From Bacteroidales bacterium (GTDB taxonomy: Bacteria > Bacteroidota > Bacteroidia > Bacteroidales > F082), in contig JAEEII010000203.1 in the NCBI GenBank assembly GCA_016281295.1, forward strand, positions 1 to 8,489: 8,489 nt of DNA, given 5' to 3'. Positions within the stretch are counted from its first letter, which is position 1. Every line of letters starts with the position of its first letter. Under the pieces are notes generated by a model that was not told the origin of the DNA, did not search any database, and saw nothing but the letters and a program-made list of their open reading frames with translations. Shown here piece by piece: positions 1-7,306 of this stretch. The position numbers and the translations under genes are program-made.

Positions 1-2174
1 ATACCACCACAGGCGATGAACACCTCGACCTGCTCTTTCTTCACGCCGTTCATCGCGGGGAAGATAAAGGTCTCTTTGGTGTGCGGGTTGTAGAGGTCGC
101 CGAGGCTGACTTGGTTCGACAGCGGGGCACGAGGTGTGGCGTCGCCTACCAACTCGATGCCGTAGGAACGCAGGATCTGACGGGCACGTGGGATGCAACG
201 CTTGCCGCGGCATGGACCCATACCCATACGGGTGATGTGCTTCAGCTCATCCACGGAGATGGTCTTGCGGTTTCCGATGACGCGGAGGATGCGGTCGAGC
301 TTGATGTCTTCGCAGTGACGGACGTAAGTCTCTCCTTCTCCTTCAGCCAGTTTCTTGGAAGAGATAGGAGTGGTGAGCTCCTTGTTGGCATTGTAACGGT
401 CTTTCAGGATGAAGCCTCTGACATCCGTCAGCTCAAACACCCTGCTGGCCTCTCCTGAGGGCCGCGACGAACGGGCCTTCACCCGAGCCACATTGGTCTT
501 GTTCGACTTCTTGAGGATCTTCTCGATGACACCTTCGCCAATCATTTGGCCGTCGTTATCCACGAGGAAGACCTCCGCGCCCTCCTGGACTTCATATTCG
601 ATGGGCAAGAAGCAGGTTGACTTCTGCACGTCGTAGCCGAAGATGGCCAGACCCGGGCAGCTGGAGACACACAGCATACAACCGATGCACTTGTTGTAGT
701 CGATGGTGGGGGTGCTGCTGGTGGAGGGTTTGGTGATGGCGCCTTGCGGACAACTGAACGAGCAGGGGTTGCAGGCGAAGCCATAGAGGCAGTCGGCCTG
801 CACAAAAGCCTTTTGCATCATGCGCTCTGGAGTGGGAAGGTTGGGCTTCTCAAGAAGCTTCACGGGATGCTGTTGCGAGTCGATATATTGTCGTGAGATT
901 TCAAGATAATCGTCATAGTTGAAACGCACACCGATGGCTTGTGCCACCTCGTATGCGACCTGCTTGCCGCGTAGCACCGCACTGGTGCCCTCGCCGATGC
1001 GGATGGCGTCGCCAGCACCGTAGGTGTTGAGGCCAAAGACCTCACGACCCTTCACCAACAGTTGGCTGTCAGGGATAAGGCCGGTGCAGATATTGATGAT
1101 ATCGATGTCATCAATGATTTGTTCAGTGCCGGGGATGGCCTTGAAGTTCTCGCATTTGGCGATGACGGCGCCGGTGATGCCAGTGAAGTCGGCGTTGGGG
1201 ATGGCGCGAACCAACGTGTAACCCGTCATAATCGGGATGCCTAAGCGGCGCACACGGTTGGCCTGCACGGGGAAGCCGCCCTCGCGGGGCATGGCCTCGA
1301 TGATGGCCTTGATGGTGGCCCCGGCCTGCATGCCTTGGTACGAGGTCAAGTAGCCGATGTTACCCGCACCCACGGTGAGGACTTTCTTGCCCAACAGGGT
1401 GTGCTCTTGGTTCATCATCTTTTGGAATACGGCGGCGGTATAGACGCCTGGCACGTCGTCGTTCTCAAAAGACGGCATGAAAGGCACGGCACCCGTGGCA
1501 ACCACAAGATGCTGTGCGTCGATGTAACCCACTTCGCCGTTGACGATGTTCTTGATAGCCACACGACCGCCTTCGAGGAGGTCCCACACAGTGGTGTTCA
1601 GCAGGATGCCTTCGTGGTTGTCACCCGCCAAGGTCTTGGCGATGTCGAAGCCACGCATGCCGCCAAATTTCTTCTCTTTCTCAAAGAAGAAGAACTGGTG
1701 AGTCTGCATGTTGAACTGTCCGCCGATATTAGCGTTGTTATCGACGACGATATTGCTGATGCCGAAGGCGTTGAGCTGTTCACGGCAGGCGAGTCCCGCG
1801 GGACCAGCACCGATGATGGCTACCTGGGTCTTGTAAACCTTCACCTCACGGGGCTGTTGTTCCTTGGGCTCGGGAAGAACGTTGGCTTCTTTGTCAATAC
1901 GGCATACTTCCTTCACTCCATCCACCTTGGTGATGCAGATGCGACGCACAACGCCGTCAACGAGCATCTCACACGCACCGCATTTGCCGATGCCGCAGTT
2001 GAGGCTTCGGTTGCGTCCGTCAAGGCTGTGGCTGTGAACGGGATAACCAGCTTGGTGTAAGGCAGCGGCGATGGTCTTGCCCCGCTGACCTTTAATGGTC
2101 TTGCCTTCATATTGGAACTCCACAAGGTCTTCCTGTGGGATGTCCAAGATAGGGTGTTTTTCAATCTTATACAT
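1..2174 (-). CDS. Partial multi-cofactor iron-sulfur flavoprotein oxidoreductase (HcnB / sarcosine oxidase alpha-like)
   Basis: The gene is open for 724 codons from the ATG at 2174-2172 and runs off the left edge, so the C-terminus is missing. Domains in order: a plant-type 2Fe-2S domain with C60, C65, C68 and C80 (C-x4-C-x2-C-x11-C); an FAD-binding GAGPAG at 122-127; a second dinucleotide motif GAGNIG at 269-274 within a pyridine nucleotide-disulfide oxidoreductase fold; an 'NTYGAGDA' FAD-contact segment near 383-390; two 4Fe-4S motifs (C462-x5-C468-x2-C471-x3-C475-P and C496-x2-C499-x2-C502-x3-C506-P); and a BFD-like domain around 617-670. This order resembles HcnA/B, opine oxidase and sarcosine oxidase alpha proteins, which pass electrons from amine or amino acid oxidation; the added 4Fe-4S pair suggests an anaerobe-adapted electron-transfer version. 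The BFD domain keeps C621, C655 and C660, but R619 sits where family members usually have the first Cys. The substrate cannot be told. No signal peptide or membrane segment is seen, so it is probably cytoplasmic. Class is confident; specific function is not. Confidence 0.88.
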   Translation of the reverse strand, partial: MYKIEKHPILDIPQEDLVEFQYEGKTIKGQRGKTIAAALHQAGYPVHSHSLDGRNRSLNCGIGKCGACEMLVDGVVRRICITKVDGVKEVCRIDKEANVLPEPKEQQPREVKVYKTQVAIIGAGPAGLACREQLNAFGISNIVVDNNANIGGQFNMQTHQFFFFEKEKKFGGMRGFDIAKTLAGDNHEGILLNTTVWDLLEGGRVAIKNIVNGEVGYIDAQHLVVATGAVPFMPSFENDDVPGVYTAAVFQKMMNQEHTLLGKKVLTVGAGNIGYLTSYQGMQAGATIKAIIEAMPREGGFPVQANRVRRLGIPIMTGYTLVRAIPNADFTGITGAVIAKCENFKAIPGTEQIIDDIDIINICTGLIPDSQLLVKGREVFGLNTYGAGDAIRIGEGTSAVLRGKQVAYEVAQAIGVRFNYDDYLEISRQYIDSQQHPVKLLEKPNLPTPERMMQKAFVQADCLYGFACNPCSFSCPQGAITKPSTSSTPTIDYNKCIGCMLCVSSCPGLAIFGYDVQKSTCFLPIEYEVQEGAEVFLVDNDGQMIGEGVIEKILKKSNKTNVARVKARSSRPSGEASRVFELTDVRGFILKDRYNANKELTTPISSKKLAEGEGETYVRHCEDIKLDRILRVIGNRKTISVDELKHITRMGMGPCRGKRCIPRARQILRSYGIELVGDATPRAPLSNQVSLGDLYNPHTKETFIFPAMNGVKKEQVEVFIACGG

Positions 2175-2208
2175 AGGTTCAACGTTTGTGTTCTGTTTTT
2201 AAGAGGCA

Positions 2209-2216
2209 CAAAATTA
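2209..2216 (-). promoter_or_regulatory. Probable Bacteroidota -7 box for the flavoprotein gene
   Basis: Read on the minus strand this is TAATTTTG, an exact match to the Bacteroidota -7 consensus TAnnTTTG. It lies 34 nt upstream of the flavoprotein ATG, giving a leader of about 30 nt. No clear -33 TTTG element is seen about 19-21 nt further upstream, so the call rests on the -7 box and its position. Confidence 0.55.
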
Positions 2217-2281
2217 TTAAAATCTTGGAAAATGACCTGAATAATTCTGAAATTCTTCGCTCATTAACACGGAAAATTCTC

Positions 2282-2289
2282 TAATTTTG
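2282..2289 (+). promoter_or_regulatory. Probable Bacteroidota -7 box for the pan/coa operon
   Basis: TAATTTTG matches the Bacteroidota -7 consensus TAnnTTTG exactly. Only 10 nt separate it from the panG ATG at 2300, so a start site at the usual distance would leave a leader of only a few nucleotides. Upstream, TTCG at 2256-2259 is at best a weak -33 element (22-nt spacing). The 65 bp between this box and the divergent box at 2209-2216 hold no gene and no strong dyad that I could find. Confidence 0.55.
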
Positions 2290-2299
2290 TGGCCTAAAT

Positions 2300-3154
2300 A
2301 TGATTCAGAAAAAGAATGACATAGGAATCATCGGTGCTGGCAAGGTGGGAACCGCTCTTGGTGCCTATCTCTCAACGCATGGATTGTCTTTGTCGGGCTT
2401 TTATGACCATCAGTTGTCATACGCCCAGGACGCCGCCGCGCGGACTAACACTTGTTGTTACAGGACATTGGAGGAGATCCTTGACCGTAACGATGTGATT
2501 CTGCTGACTGTGCCTGACGATGTCATTGCCACTGTCTGGGAACAATGCCGTCGTTTCCCCCTCACGGGAAAGACCTTCGTCCATTGCAGCGGCGTGCTGA
2601 GTTCCAAGGTGTTTTCGGACGATGAACAGCTGGACTTTCACCGAGCTTCGTTGCATCCTGTGTGCGCCGTCAGTAACCGCGACGCGAAAGAAGTCTTTTT
2701 TGGCAAGTTTTTTGTTATGGAGGGCGACGCAACTGGAATCGAAATCTTGAAATCCTGGATGAACAACACCCACAACGAATACAAAGTCATCCATTCTGAA
2801 GACAAAGCGAGGTATCATGCCGCCGCAGTGATGGCAAGTAACCTGGTCTGCGCCTTGCAACAACAAGGGGAGGACCTTCTGCTCGGATGCGGCTTCGACC
2901 CTCATGAAGCCCATCAACTGCTAAGCCCCTTGCTGGTAGGTAACGCCGGCAATGTCGCTGCCAGCAGCTGCGTGGATGCCTTGACCGGTCCGGTGGAACG
3001 GGGCGACACAGGTACCGTGGCACGGCATTTGGAAGCCCTCGACGGCGATACACGTGAGACCTATCGGCTCCTTTCGTTGAAACTGGTCGATATGGCACAA
3101 CAGAAAAATCCTGATCGAAATTATACGAACCTTTTGAATGTATTAAAGAAATGA
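2300..3154 (+). CDS. panG: DUF2520/Rossmann protein, probable alternative ketopantoate reductase PanG
   Basis: This 284-residue protein has an N-terminal NAD(P)-binding Rossmann fold (GAGKVG at 12-17) and a helical C-terminal DUF2520 domain, whose signature ALTGPVERGDTGTVARHL is seen at 227-244. The segment LHPVCAV (118-124) is typical of the family, and K169 and N181 in the stretch 169-181 could be catalytic by analogy with PanE. Family knowledge: PanG proteins of the DUF2520 group were described (from Francisella) as replacing PanE in reducing ketopantoate to pantoate with NAD(P)H. Standing first in the operon, directly before panB with an ATGA overlap, and with no PanE in the window, it most likely does this job here. 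The ATG at 2300 is the only reasonable start, because the Rossmann motif begins at residue 8. Fold is near certain; PanG function is inferred from context and family. Confidence 0.82.
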   Translation: MIQKKNDIGIIGAGKVGTALGAYLSTHGLSLSGFYDHQLSYAQDAAARTNTCCYRTLEEILDRNDVILLTVPDDVIATVWEQCRRFPLTGKTFVHCSGVLSSKVFSDDEQLDFHRASLHPVCAVSNRDAKEVFFGKFFVMEGDATGIEILKSWMNNTHNEYKVIHSEDKARYHAAAVMASNLVCALQQQGEDLLLGCGFDPHEAHQLLSPLLVGNAGNVAASSCVDALTGPVERGDTGTVARHLEALDGDTRETYRLLSLKLVDMAQQKNPDRNYTNLLNVLKK

Positions 3155-3981
3155 CAAAAAACTCCGTTTTGACTTTTCAAAAGAAAAAAGCAGAAGGTAA
3201 GAAAATTACCATACTGACGGCGTATGACTACACGATGGCAAAACTCCTCGATGAAGGTGGGGTGGACGCCATCCTGGTCGGCGACTCTCTTGGTAATGTC
3301 ATCCTGGGTTATGAGGACACAATCTCCGTGACCATGGACGACATGGTATGCCATTGCCGCGCGGTGGCTCGTGCCGCCGAAAAAGCAATGGTAGTGGTTG
3401 ACATGCCTTTCATGTCATATCAGGTGTCAGTGGAAGAGACTTTGCACAACGCTGGACGCCTCATGAAAGAAGGCCGTGCCAACGCCGTCAAACTGGAAGG
3501 CGGCACCCGTGTGTGCCCTCAAATCCACGCGATGGCGGATGCAGGCATCCCCGTGATGGCTCATCTCGGCTTAACCCCCCAGTCAATCAACGCTTTCGGA
3601 GGTTACCGCGTGATGGGTAAGACCCAAGAACAGGCCTCCATGCTGCTTTCTGAAGCCCTCGCGGTGCAGGAAGCAGGCGCCTTCTCGCTCGTGCTGGAAT
3701 GTGTGCCTATGAAACTCGCAACCTTGATCTCACAAAAACTTCATATCCCCACCATCGGCATCGGATCCGGTGCCGGATGCGACGGACAAGTGCTGGTAAC
3801 CCAAGACATGCTCGGCATGACCTCCGGGTTCTCAGCCAAATTCCTTAAAGTGTTCGCTCCAGTAGGCGACACCATCAAAAAAGCTGTAGGTGATTATATC
3901 CACGAAGTGGAAAATGAAACCTATCCCGCCGAAGAACATACCTTCTCTATCGGTGACGAAATCATTGATTCTCTTTATTAA
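3151..3981 (+). CDS. panB: 3-methyl-2-oxobutanoate hydroxymethyltransferase (ketopantoate hydroxymethyltransferase)
   Basis: PanB transfers a hydroxymethyl group from 5,10-methylenetetrahydrofolate to alpha-ketoisovalerate to make ketopantoate, the first committed step of pantothenate synthesis, in the cytoplasm. At 276 residues it has normal family length (E. coli about 264). The (beta/alpha)8-barrel motifs are all present: GDS at 44-46 with metal ligand D45, DMPFM at 84-88 with D84, KLEGG at 114-118 with E116, AHLGLTPQ at 137-144, and LECVP at 182-186 with E183 matching the E. coli catalytic E181. The start codon overlaps the panG stop (ATGA), so translation is likely coupled. The preceding A-rich stretch has no Shine-Dalgarno sequence. 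Confidence 0.97.
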   Translation: MTKNSVLTFQKKKAEGKKITILTAYDYTMAKLLDEGGVDAILVGDSLGNVILGYEDTISVTMDDMVCHCRAVARAAEKAMVVVDMPFMSYQVSVEETLHNAGRLMKEGRANAVKLEGGTRVCPQIHAMADAGIPVMAHLGLTPQSINAFGGYRVMGKTQEQASMLLSEALAVQEAGAFSLVLECVPMKLATLISQKLHIPTIGIGSGAGCDGQVLVTQDMLGMTSGFSAKFLKVFAPVGDTIKKAVGDYIHEVENETYPAEEHTFSIGDEIIDSLY

Positions 3982-4007
3982 TTCTAAATTCAAAATTCTC
4001 AATTATC
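3980..4007 (+). repeat. Four tandem 7-bp AATTCTA-type heptads abutting the panC ATG
   Basis: The 28 bases divide exactly into AATTCTA, AATTCAA, AATTCTC and AATTATC, each beginning AATT. The first heptad starts inside the panB TAA and the last ends at the base before the panC ATG. The run fills the entire panB-panC gap and occupies the ribosome-binding position. The same heptad recurs at 7362-7382. Confidence 0.8.
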
Positions 4008-4859
4008 ATGATACAAGTAGTTCACACTATTCAAGAAGTCCGCGAAGCGGTGAAACAATGGAGAAAAGAAGGCTTGACCGTTGGTTTGGTCCCTACCATG
4101 GGTTATCTGCATGAAGGCCATAAGAGCCTCGTTGACCATGCCGTGAAAGACAACGACCGTGTGGTGGTCAGCGTCTTCGTCAACCCGATGCAGTTTGGCC
4201 CTACCGAGGACCTTGACAAATATCCTCGTGACTTGGCAGCCGACACCCGCCTTTGCGAGGCAGCAGGCGCCAACCTCATCTTCAACCCCGAACCATCAGA
4301 GATGTATGATGAAGGCTTTTGCTCCTTCGTCGATATGAACGGCCCTACCGCCGAACTGTGCGGCAAGTCACGCCCCATCCATTTCCGTGGCGTGTGCACC
4401 GTGGTGAGCAAGCTGTTCAACATCGTGCAACCCGACCGCGCCTACTTCGGCCAAAAAGACGCCCAGCAACTCTCAGTGATCCGCCGCATGGTGAAAGACT
4501 TGAACTTCCCCATCGAGATTGTGCCTTGCCCCATCGTCAGAGAAGCTGACGGCCTCGCCAAGAGCTCACGCAACACCTATCTGAATCCCGAAGAACGTCA
4601 AGCAGCCTTGGTGCTGTCACAAGCCGTCAAGGTAGGACAACAGTGCGTGGAGGCAGGTGAACGGGATACCCATAAAGTGGTGGAGGCCATGAAAGCCCGC
4701 ATCCAGCAAGAGCCAATGGCCCGCATCGACTACGTGGAGGCCGTTGACTTTCAAACCATTCAAAAAGTCGATAAGGTACAGGGAGAGGTGCTGTTCGCCA
4801 TGGCCGTGTATATCGGAAAAACCCGCTTGATCGACAATTTCATTGTGAACATCAAATAA
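4008..4859 (+). CDS. panC: Pantothenate synthetase (pantoate--beta-alanine ligase)
   Basis: PanC joins pantoate and beta-alanine with ATP, through a pantoyl-adenylate, to give pantothenate. The 283 residues match the usual length of a class I aminoacyl-tRNA-synthetase-like nucleotidyltransferase. Visible motifs are PTMGYLHEGH with the HxGH signature at 35-38, VNPMQFGP at 59-65 in the pantoate pocket, FGQKDAQQ at 147-154, and the KMSKS-like loop within READGLAKSSRN, where KSSRN is at 185-189. The start is fixed by a hydrophobic first strand (MIQVVHT) aligned with the family N-terminus. It lies 26 nt after panB, across an AT-rich heptad repeat in place of a Shine-Dalgarno sequence, and 9 nt before panD. 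Confidence 0.97.
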   Translation: MIQVVHTIQEVREAVKQWRKEGLTVGLVPTMGYLHEGHKSLVDHAVKDNDRVVVSVFVNPMQFGPTEDLDKYPRDLAADTRLCEAAGANLIFNPEPSEMYDEGFCSFVDMNGPTAELCGKSRPIHFRGVCTVVSKLFNIVQPDRAYFGQKDAQQLSVIRRMVKDLNFPIEIVPCPIVREADGLAKSSRNTYLNPEERQAALVLSQAVKVGQQCVEAGERDTHKVVEAMKARIQQEPMARIDYVEAVDFQTIQKVDKVQGEVLFAMAVYIGKTRLIDNFIVNIK

Positions 4860-4868
4860 CTGCATAAA

Positions 4869-5282
4869 ATGCTGACACAAGTATTAAAAGGAAAGATCCA
4901 TCGCGCCACCGTCACCCAGGCAGAACTGGATTACGTGGGAAGCATCACCATCGACAGCACGTTGATGGGTGCCGCCGGATTCCGCGAGTACGAACGCGTG
5001 CAAGTCGTTGACATCAACAATGGCAACCGACTGGAGACCTATATCATCGCCGGTGAACGAAACAGTGGCGTGATCTGTCTCAACGGTGCCGCCGCCCGAC
5101 TGGTGGAAATCGGCGACAAAGTCATCATCATGGCCTACGTATGGCTGGATGAGCATGAGCTGGAACATCATGCCCCCACCGTGGTCTTTGTGGATCATGA
5201 GAATAAACCCGCTCACATCGCGAGCTATGAAAAACATGGCCTTCTGGTCGATCAGGATGACCTCAATGTAGAATTACTATGA
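4869..5282 (+). CDS. panD: Aspartate 1-decarboxylase proenzyme (pyruvoyl-dependent)
   Basis: PanD decarboxylates L-aspartate to beta-alanine, the second PanC substrate. It is made as a proenzyme that cleaves itself between G24 and S25, turning S25 into a pyruvoyl group. Here G24-S25 stand at exactly the E. coli positions, as do R54 and Y58 of the active site and [16 protein letters not shown], the conserved core after it. At 137 residues it is slightly longer than E. coli PanD (126), the extra length being an acidic C-terminal tail. The PanD maturation factor PanZ found in enterobacteria is not seen in the window; self-processing is the likely alternative. The gene's stop overlaps the coaBC start (ATGA). 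Confidence 0.97.
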   Translation: MLTQVLKGKIHRATVTQAELDYVGSITIDSTLMGAAGFREYERVQVVDINNGNRLETYIIAGERNSGVICLNGAAARLVEIGDKVIIMAYVWLDEHELEHHAPTVVFVDHENKPAHIASYEKHGLLVDQDDLNVELL

Positions 5283-6478
5283 TGAAGGGCAAAACCATCG
5301 TGCTCGGTGTCACAGGCAGCATCGCCGCCTATAAAATCGCTGGCCTGGCAAGCTCGCTCGTCAAGGAAGGATGCGAAGTGCATGTAGTCATGACACGTAA
5401 TGCCACGAACTTCATCAACCCCATCACCTTCGAGACCTTGACGAGCAACAAATGCCTCGTTGACACCTTCGACCGCAACTTCGAGTTCCATGTGGCTCAT
5501 GTCTCCTTGGCTAAGAAAGCCGATGCCATCTTAGTGGCACCCGCCACGGCGAACATCATCGGCAAAATGGCCTGTGGCATCGCCGACGACATGCTGAGCA
5601 CGGTGATCCTTGCGGCACAATGTCCCATCATCGTCTCTCCCGCCATGAACACCCAGATGTTCCGCAACAGCATCGTGCAGGAGAACCTTCAGAAGCTGGC
5701 AGCTCATGGCATGACGGTCATACCGCCTTCGGTGGGAAGACTGGCTTGCGCCGACGTGGGCGAGGGCAAGATGCCTGACGAAGCCGTGCTGATGGCTTAT
5801 CTTCACAAAGCAGTGGCCTGCGACAAGGACCTGAAAGGACTGAAAGTGCTGGTCACAGCAGGACCCACCCAGGAACCTATCGACCCCGTGCGTTACATCA
5901 CCAACCACTCAACAGGCAAGATGGGCTTCGCCATCGCCCGCGCCGCCATGGAACGAGGAGCCGAGGTGACGGTGGTCTATGGCAACACCGCTGTGGAACC
6001 ACCCCTGCTGGTGAATACCGTCAAGGTGAGAACCGCTGCCGAGATGCTGGATGCTGTCAAAACACACTTCCCACAATGCGACATCCTCATCAAATCGGCT
6101 GCCGTGGCCGACTACACGCCCGCGGAATACCACGACTCCAAAGTCAAGAAAAAAGACGGTGACCTGACACTTCCACTGAAACGTACCGCCGACATCCTGC
6201 GCGAAGTATCCGCCCTGAAACAACCTGGACAACTGGTTTGTGGCTTCTCCATGGAGACGGAAAACCTGTTGGAGAACTCCCGGAAAAAACTGGTGGAGAA
6301 AGGCCTCGACCTCATCGTGGCAAATAACCTTAATGACCAAGGAGCGGGCTTCGGCGTCGATACCAATGTGGTGACGCTGATCTCCCATAAAGATGCTGAG
6401 CAACTCCCCATGCTTACAAAAGAGGAAGTGGCACATCGGATCCTGGATCACTTGTTAACACAACGCAAGACGCTATGA
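5279..6478 (+). CDS. coaBC: Bifunctional phosphopantothenoylcysteine decarboxylase / phosphopantothenate--cysteine ligase
   Basis: CoaBC first joins 4'-phosphopantothenate to cysteine using CTP (CoaB, C-terminal half) and then decarboxylates the product with FMN to 4'-phosphopantetheine (CoaC, N-terminal half). CoaC residues are present: H74 in HVAHVSL, N124 in PAMNTQM, and C157 in [13 protein letters not shown], matching E. coli H75, N125 and C158. CoaB begins near 186 with [13 protein letters not shown]209 in [14 protein letters not shown] matches E. coli N210, and the KVKKK lysines at 288-292 match the catalytic K289 region. The full length of 399 residues means both halves are intact. Two successive ATG codons (5279 and 5282) could start it; the first gives the ATGA overlap with panD, the second a 1-nt overlap, and I chose the first. 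The stop overlaps coaX. Confidence 0.97.
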   Translation: MMKGKTIVLGVTGSIAAYKIAGLASSLVKEGCEVHVVMTRNATNFINPITFETLTSNKCLVDTFDRNFEFHVAHVSLAKKADAILVAPATANIIGKMACGIADDMLSTVILAAQCPIIVSPAMNTQMFRNSIVQENLQKLAAHGMTVIPPSVGRLACADVGEGKMPDEAVLMAYLHKAVACDKDLKGLKVLVTAGPTQEPIDPVRYITNHSTGKMGFAIARAAMERGAEVTVVYGNTAVEPPLLVNTVKVRTAAEMLDAVKTHFPQCDILIKSAAVADYTPAEYHDSKVKKKDGDLTLPLKRTADILREVSALKQPGQLVCGFSMETENLLENSRKKLVEKGLDLIVANNLNDQGAGFGVDTNVVTLISHKDAEQLPMLTKEEVAHRILDHLLTQRKTL

Positions 6479-7209
6479 TACTCTGCATCGACATCGGTAA
6501 CAGCACCGTGTTTATGGGCCTGCTTCAGCAAGGCAAGGTGCTTCATTGGGTGAGAACGCCATCGGCAGCCTTGTCCTTTGATGATCAGATTGCTGGCTTC
6601 ATCAATGGCCTGGAAATAGAAAAGGTGTTGATCTCGTCGGTGGTGCCCTCGGTGACCTCCATCGTGGAGTCAGCCGTGCGTCGCTTGTTGTCTCTGAGCC
6701 CTTTGGTCGTGAAACGTGACCTTCAAGCGCCTTTTCCCATCGTCTTGGACGATCCCTCTTCCCTGGGAGCCGACCGCATTGCTGATGCCGCTGGTGCGAT
6801 TCACGACTACAAGCTGCCCGTGATTATCATCGACTTGGGTACAGCCACTACCTTTTCCGTCATCGATGCGGATGGGGTGTTCAGAGGAGGCACCATCGGC
6901 CCTGGCCTTTTGACTTCTTTCCGAGCCATCACCGAGAAAGCCGCACAGCTTAAAAACTACGAACTGCAAGTTCCGGAATATGTCATCGGTACCAACACGC
7001 AGAACTGCATCAACAGTGGTATCATCAACGGCCATGCGGCCATGATTGACGGCATGGTGCAACGCATCATCACGGAGACAGGAGCACCCTATCAACTGAT
7101 TCTCACGGGAGGCATGGCCTCGACCGTGGCTCCGTTCTGCCGCCGTCAACTCACCGTCGATGAAACCTTAATCCTCAGAGGGTTATATTACCTTTATAAA
7201 GGTTTATAA
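6475..7209 (+). CDS. coaX: Type III pantothenate kinase
   Basis: CoaX phosphorylates pantothenate with ATP to 4'-phosphopantothenate, the entry step of CoA synthesis. It belongs to the ASKHA fold: DIGNS at 6-10 (phosphate 1 loop), GADR at 98-101 with D100 as the expected catalytic base, DLGTATTF at 120-127, GGTIGPG at 138-144, and TGG at 211-213 (adenosine loop). The 244 residues are normal for the family, and all motifs are intact. Family knowledge: type III kinases need a monovalent cation and, unlike CoaA, are not inhibited by CoA, so flux control must lie elsewhere. It is the last gene of the operon, starting in an ATGA overlap with coaBC. It ends in TAA just before the repeat-rich convergent gap. 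Confidence 0.96.
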   Translation: MILCIDIGNSTVFMGLLQQGKVLHWVRTPSAALSFDDQIAGFINGLEIEKVLISSVVPSVTSIVESAVRRLLSLSPLVVKRDLQAPFPIVLDDPSSLGADRIADAAGAIHDYKLPVIIIDLGTATTFSVIDADGVFRGGTIGPGLLTSFRAITEKAAQLKNYELQVPEYVIGTNTQNCINSGIINGHAAMIDGMVQRIITETGAPYQLILTGGMASTVAPFCRRQLTVDETLILRGLYYLYKGL

Positions 7210-7247
7210 TCTTCTGATAATCAACGTATATTCTCTCAATTCTCCTT

Positions 7248-7269
7248 CTACCGAGATTAAACCCCTAAC
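7248..7269. repeat. Copy 1 (left part) of a roughly 34-bp dispersed repeat unit
   Basis: This copy matches the first 22 bases of copies 2 and 3, from CTACCGAGATTAAACC to the TAAC, without mismatch to copy 2. It then breaks off into CTCACCCCCC. The right half (GGGGTAGCTCCC) is not next to it; CGGGG at 7318-7322 may be its displaced remnant, with the GC-rich inverted repeat lying between. Confidence 0.75.
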
Positions 7270-7281
7270 CTCACCCCCCAA

Positions 7282-7306
7282 CCCCCTCTCCACAGTGGAG
7301 AGGGGG
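7282..7306. repeat. Perfect 12-bp-arm GC-rich inverted repeat
   Basis: Arms CCCCCTCTCCAC (7282-7293) and GTGGAGAGGGGG (7295-7306) are exact reverse complements around a single central A at 7294. As RNA either strand would form a very stable hairpin, opening a few bases at the tip. No T-run follows on the plus strand (AGCGTTCT), so it is not a standard intrinsic terminator, but it could shield the operon's mRNA 3' end. It sits just after CCTCACCCCCCAA and resembles GC-rich repeats common between genes in Bacteroidota. Confidence 0.85.

Larger units (their letters stand above)
2300..7209 (+). other. Inferred operon panG-panB-panC-panD-coaBC-coaX
   Basis: Six same-strand genes are packed with almost no spacing. 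panG/panB, panD/coaBC and coaX/coaBC junctions are 4-nt ATGA overlaps (3151-3154, 5279-5282, 6475-6478). The panB-panC gap is 26 nt and the panC-panD gap is 9 nt. A -7 box precedes the first gene and a hairpin plus T-run follows the last. Shine-Dalgarno sequences are missing, so reinitiation at the ATGA overlaps probably helps downstream translation. Together the products convert alpha-ketoisovalerate plus aspartate to 4'-phosphopantetheine. A single transcript is inferred, not shown. Confidence 0.85.

Noticed and set aside
1335..2060. 241-codon plus-strand open frame opposite the flavoprotein gene
   Set aside because: It is antisense to a continuous protein with clear Fe-S and FAD motifs, shows no recognisable domain, and is explained by the codon bias of the real gene. 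The same applies to the plus-strand frame at 81-458.
2175..2299. Riboswitch or attenuator controlling the pan/coa operon
   Set aside because: The 125-bp gap is AT-rich with no extended stem, and the probable -7 box is only 10 nt from the panG ATG, leaving no room for a structured leader.
2300..3154. Classical PanE, or an F420-dependent or pyrroline-5-carboxylate reductase
   Set aside because: The Rossmann domain is shared by these families, but the C-terminal ALTGP...RGD...TV..HL signature is specific to DUF2520.
5909..6451. 180-codon minus-strand open frame within coaBC, and a similar one at 2417-2917 within panG
   Set aside because: Both lie opposite intact conserved genes, are His/Gly-rich in the manner of antisense frames, and have no promoter box or motif.
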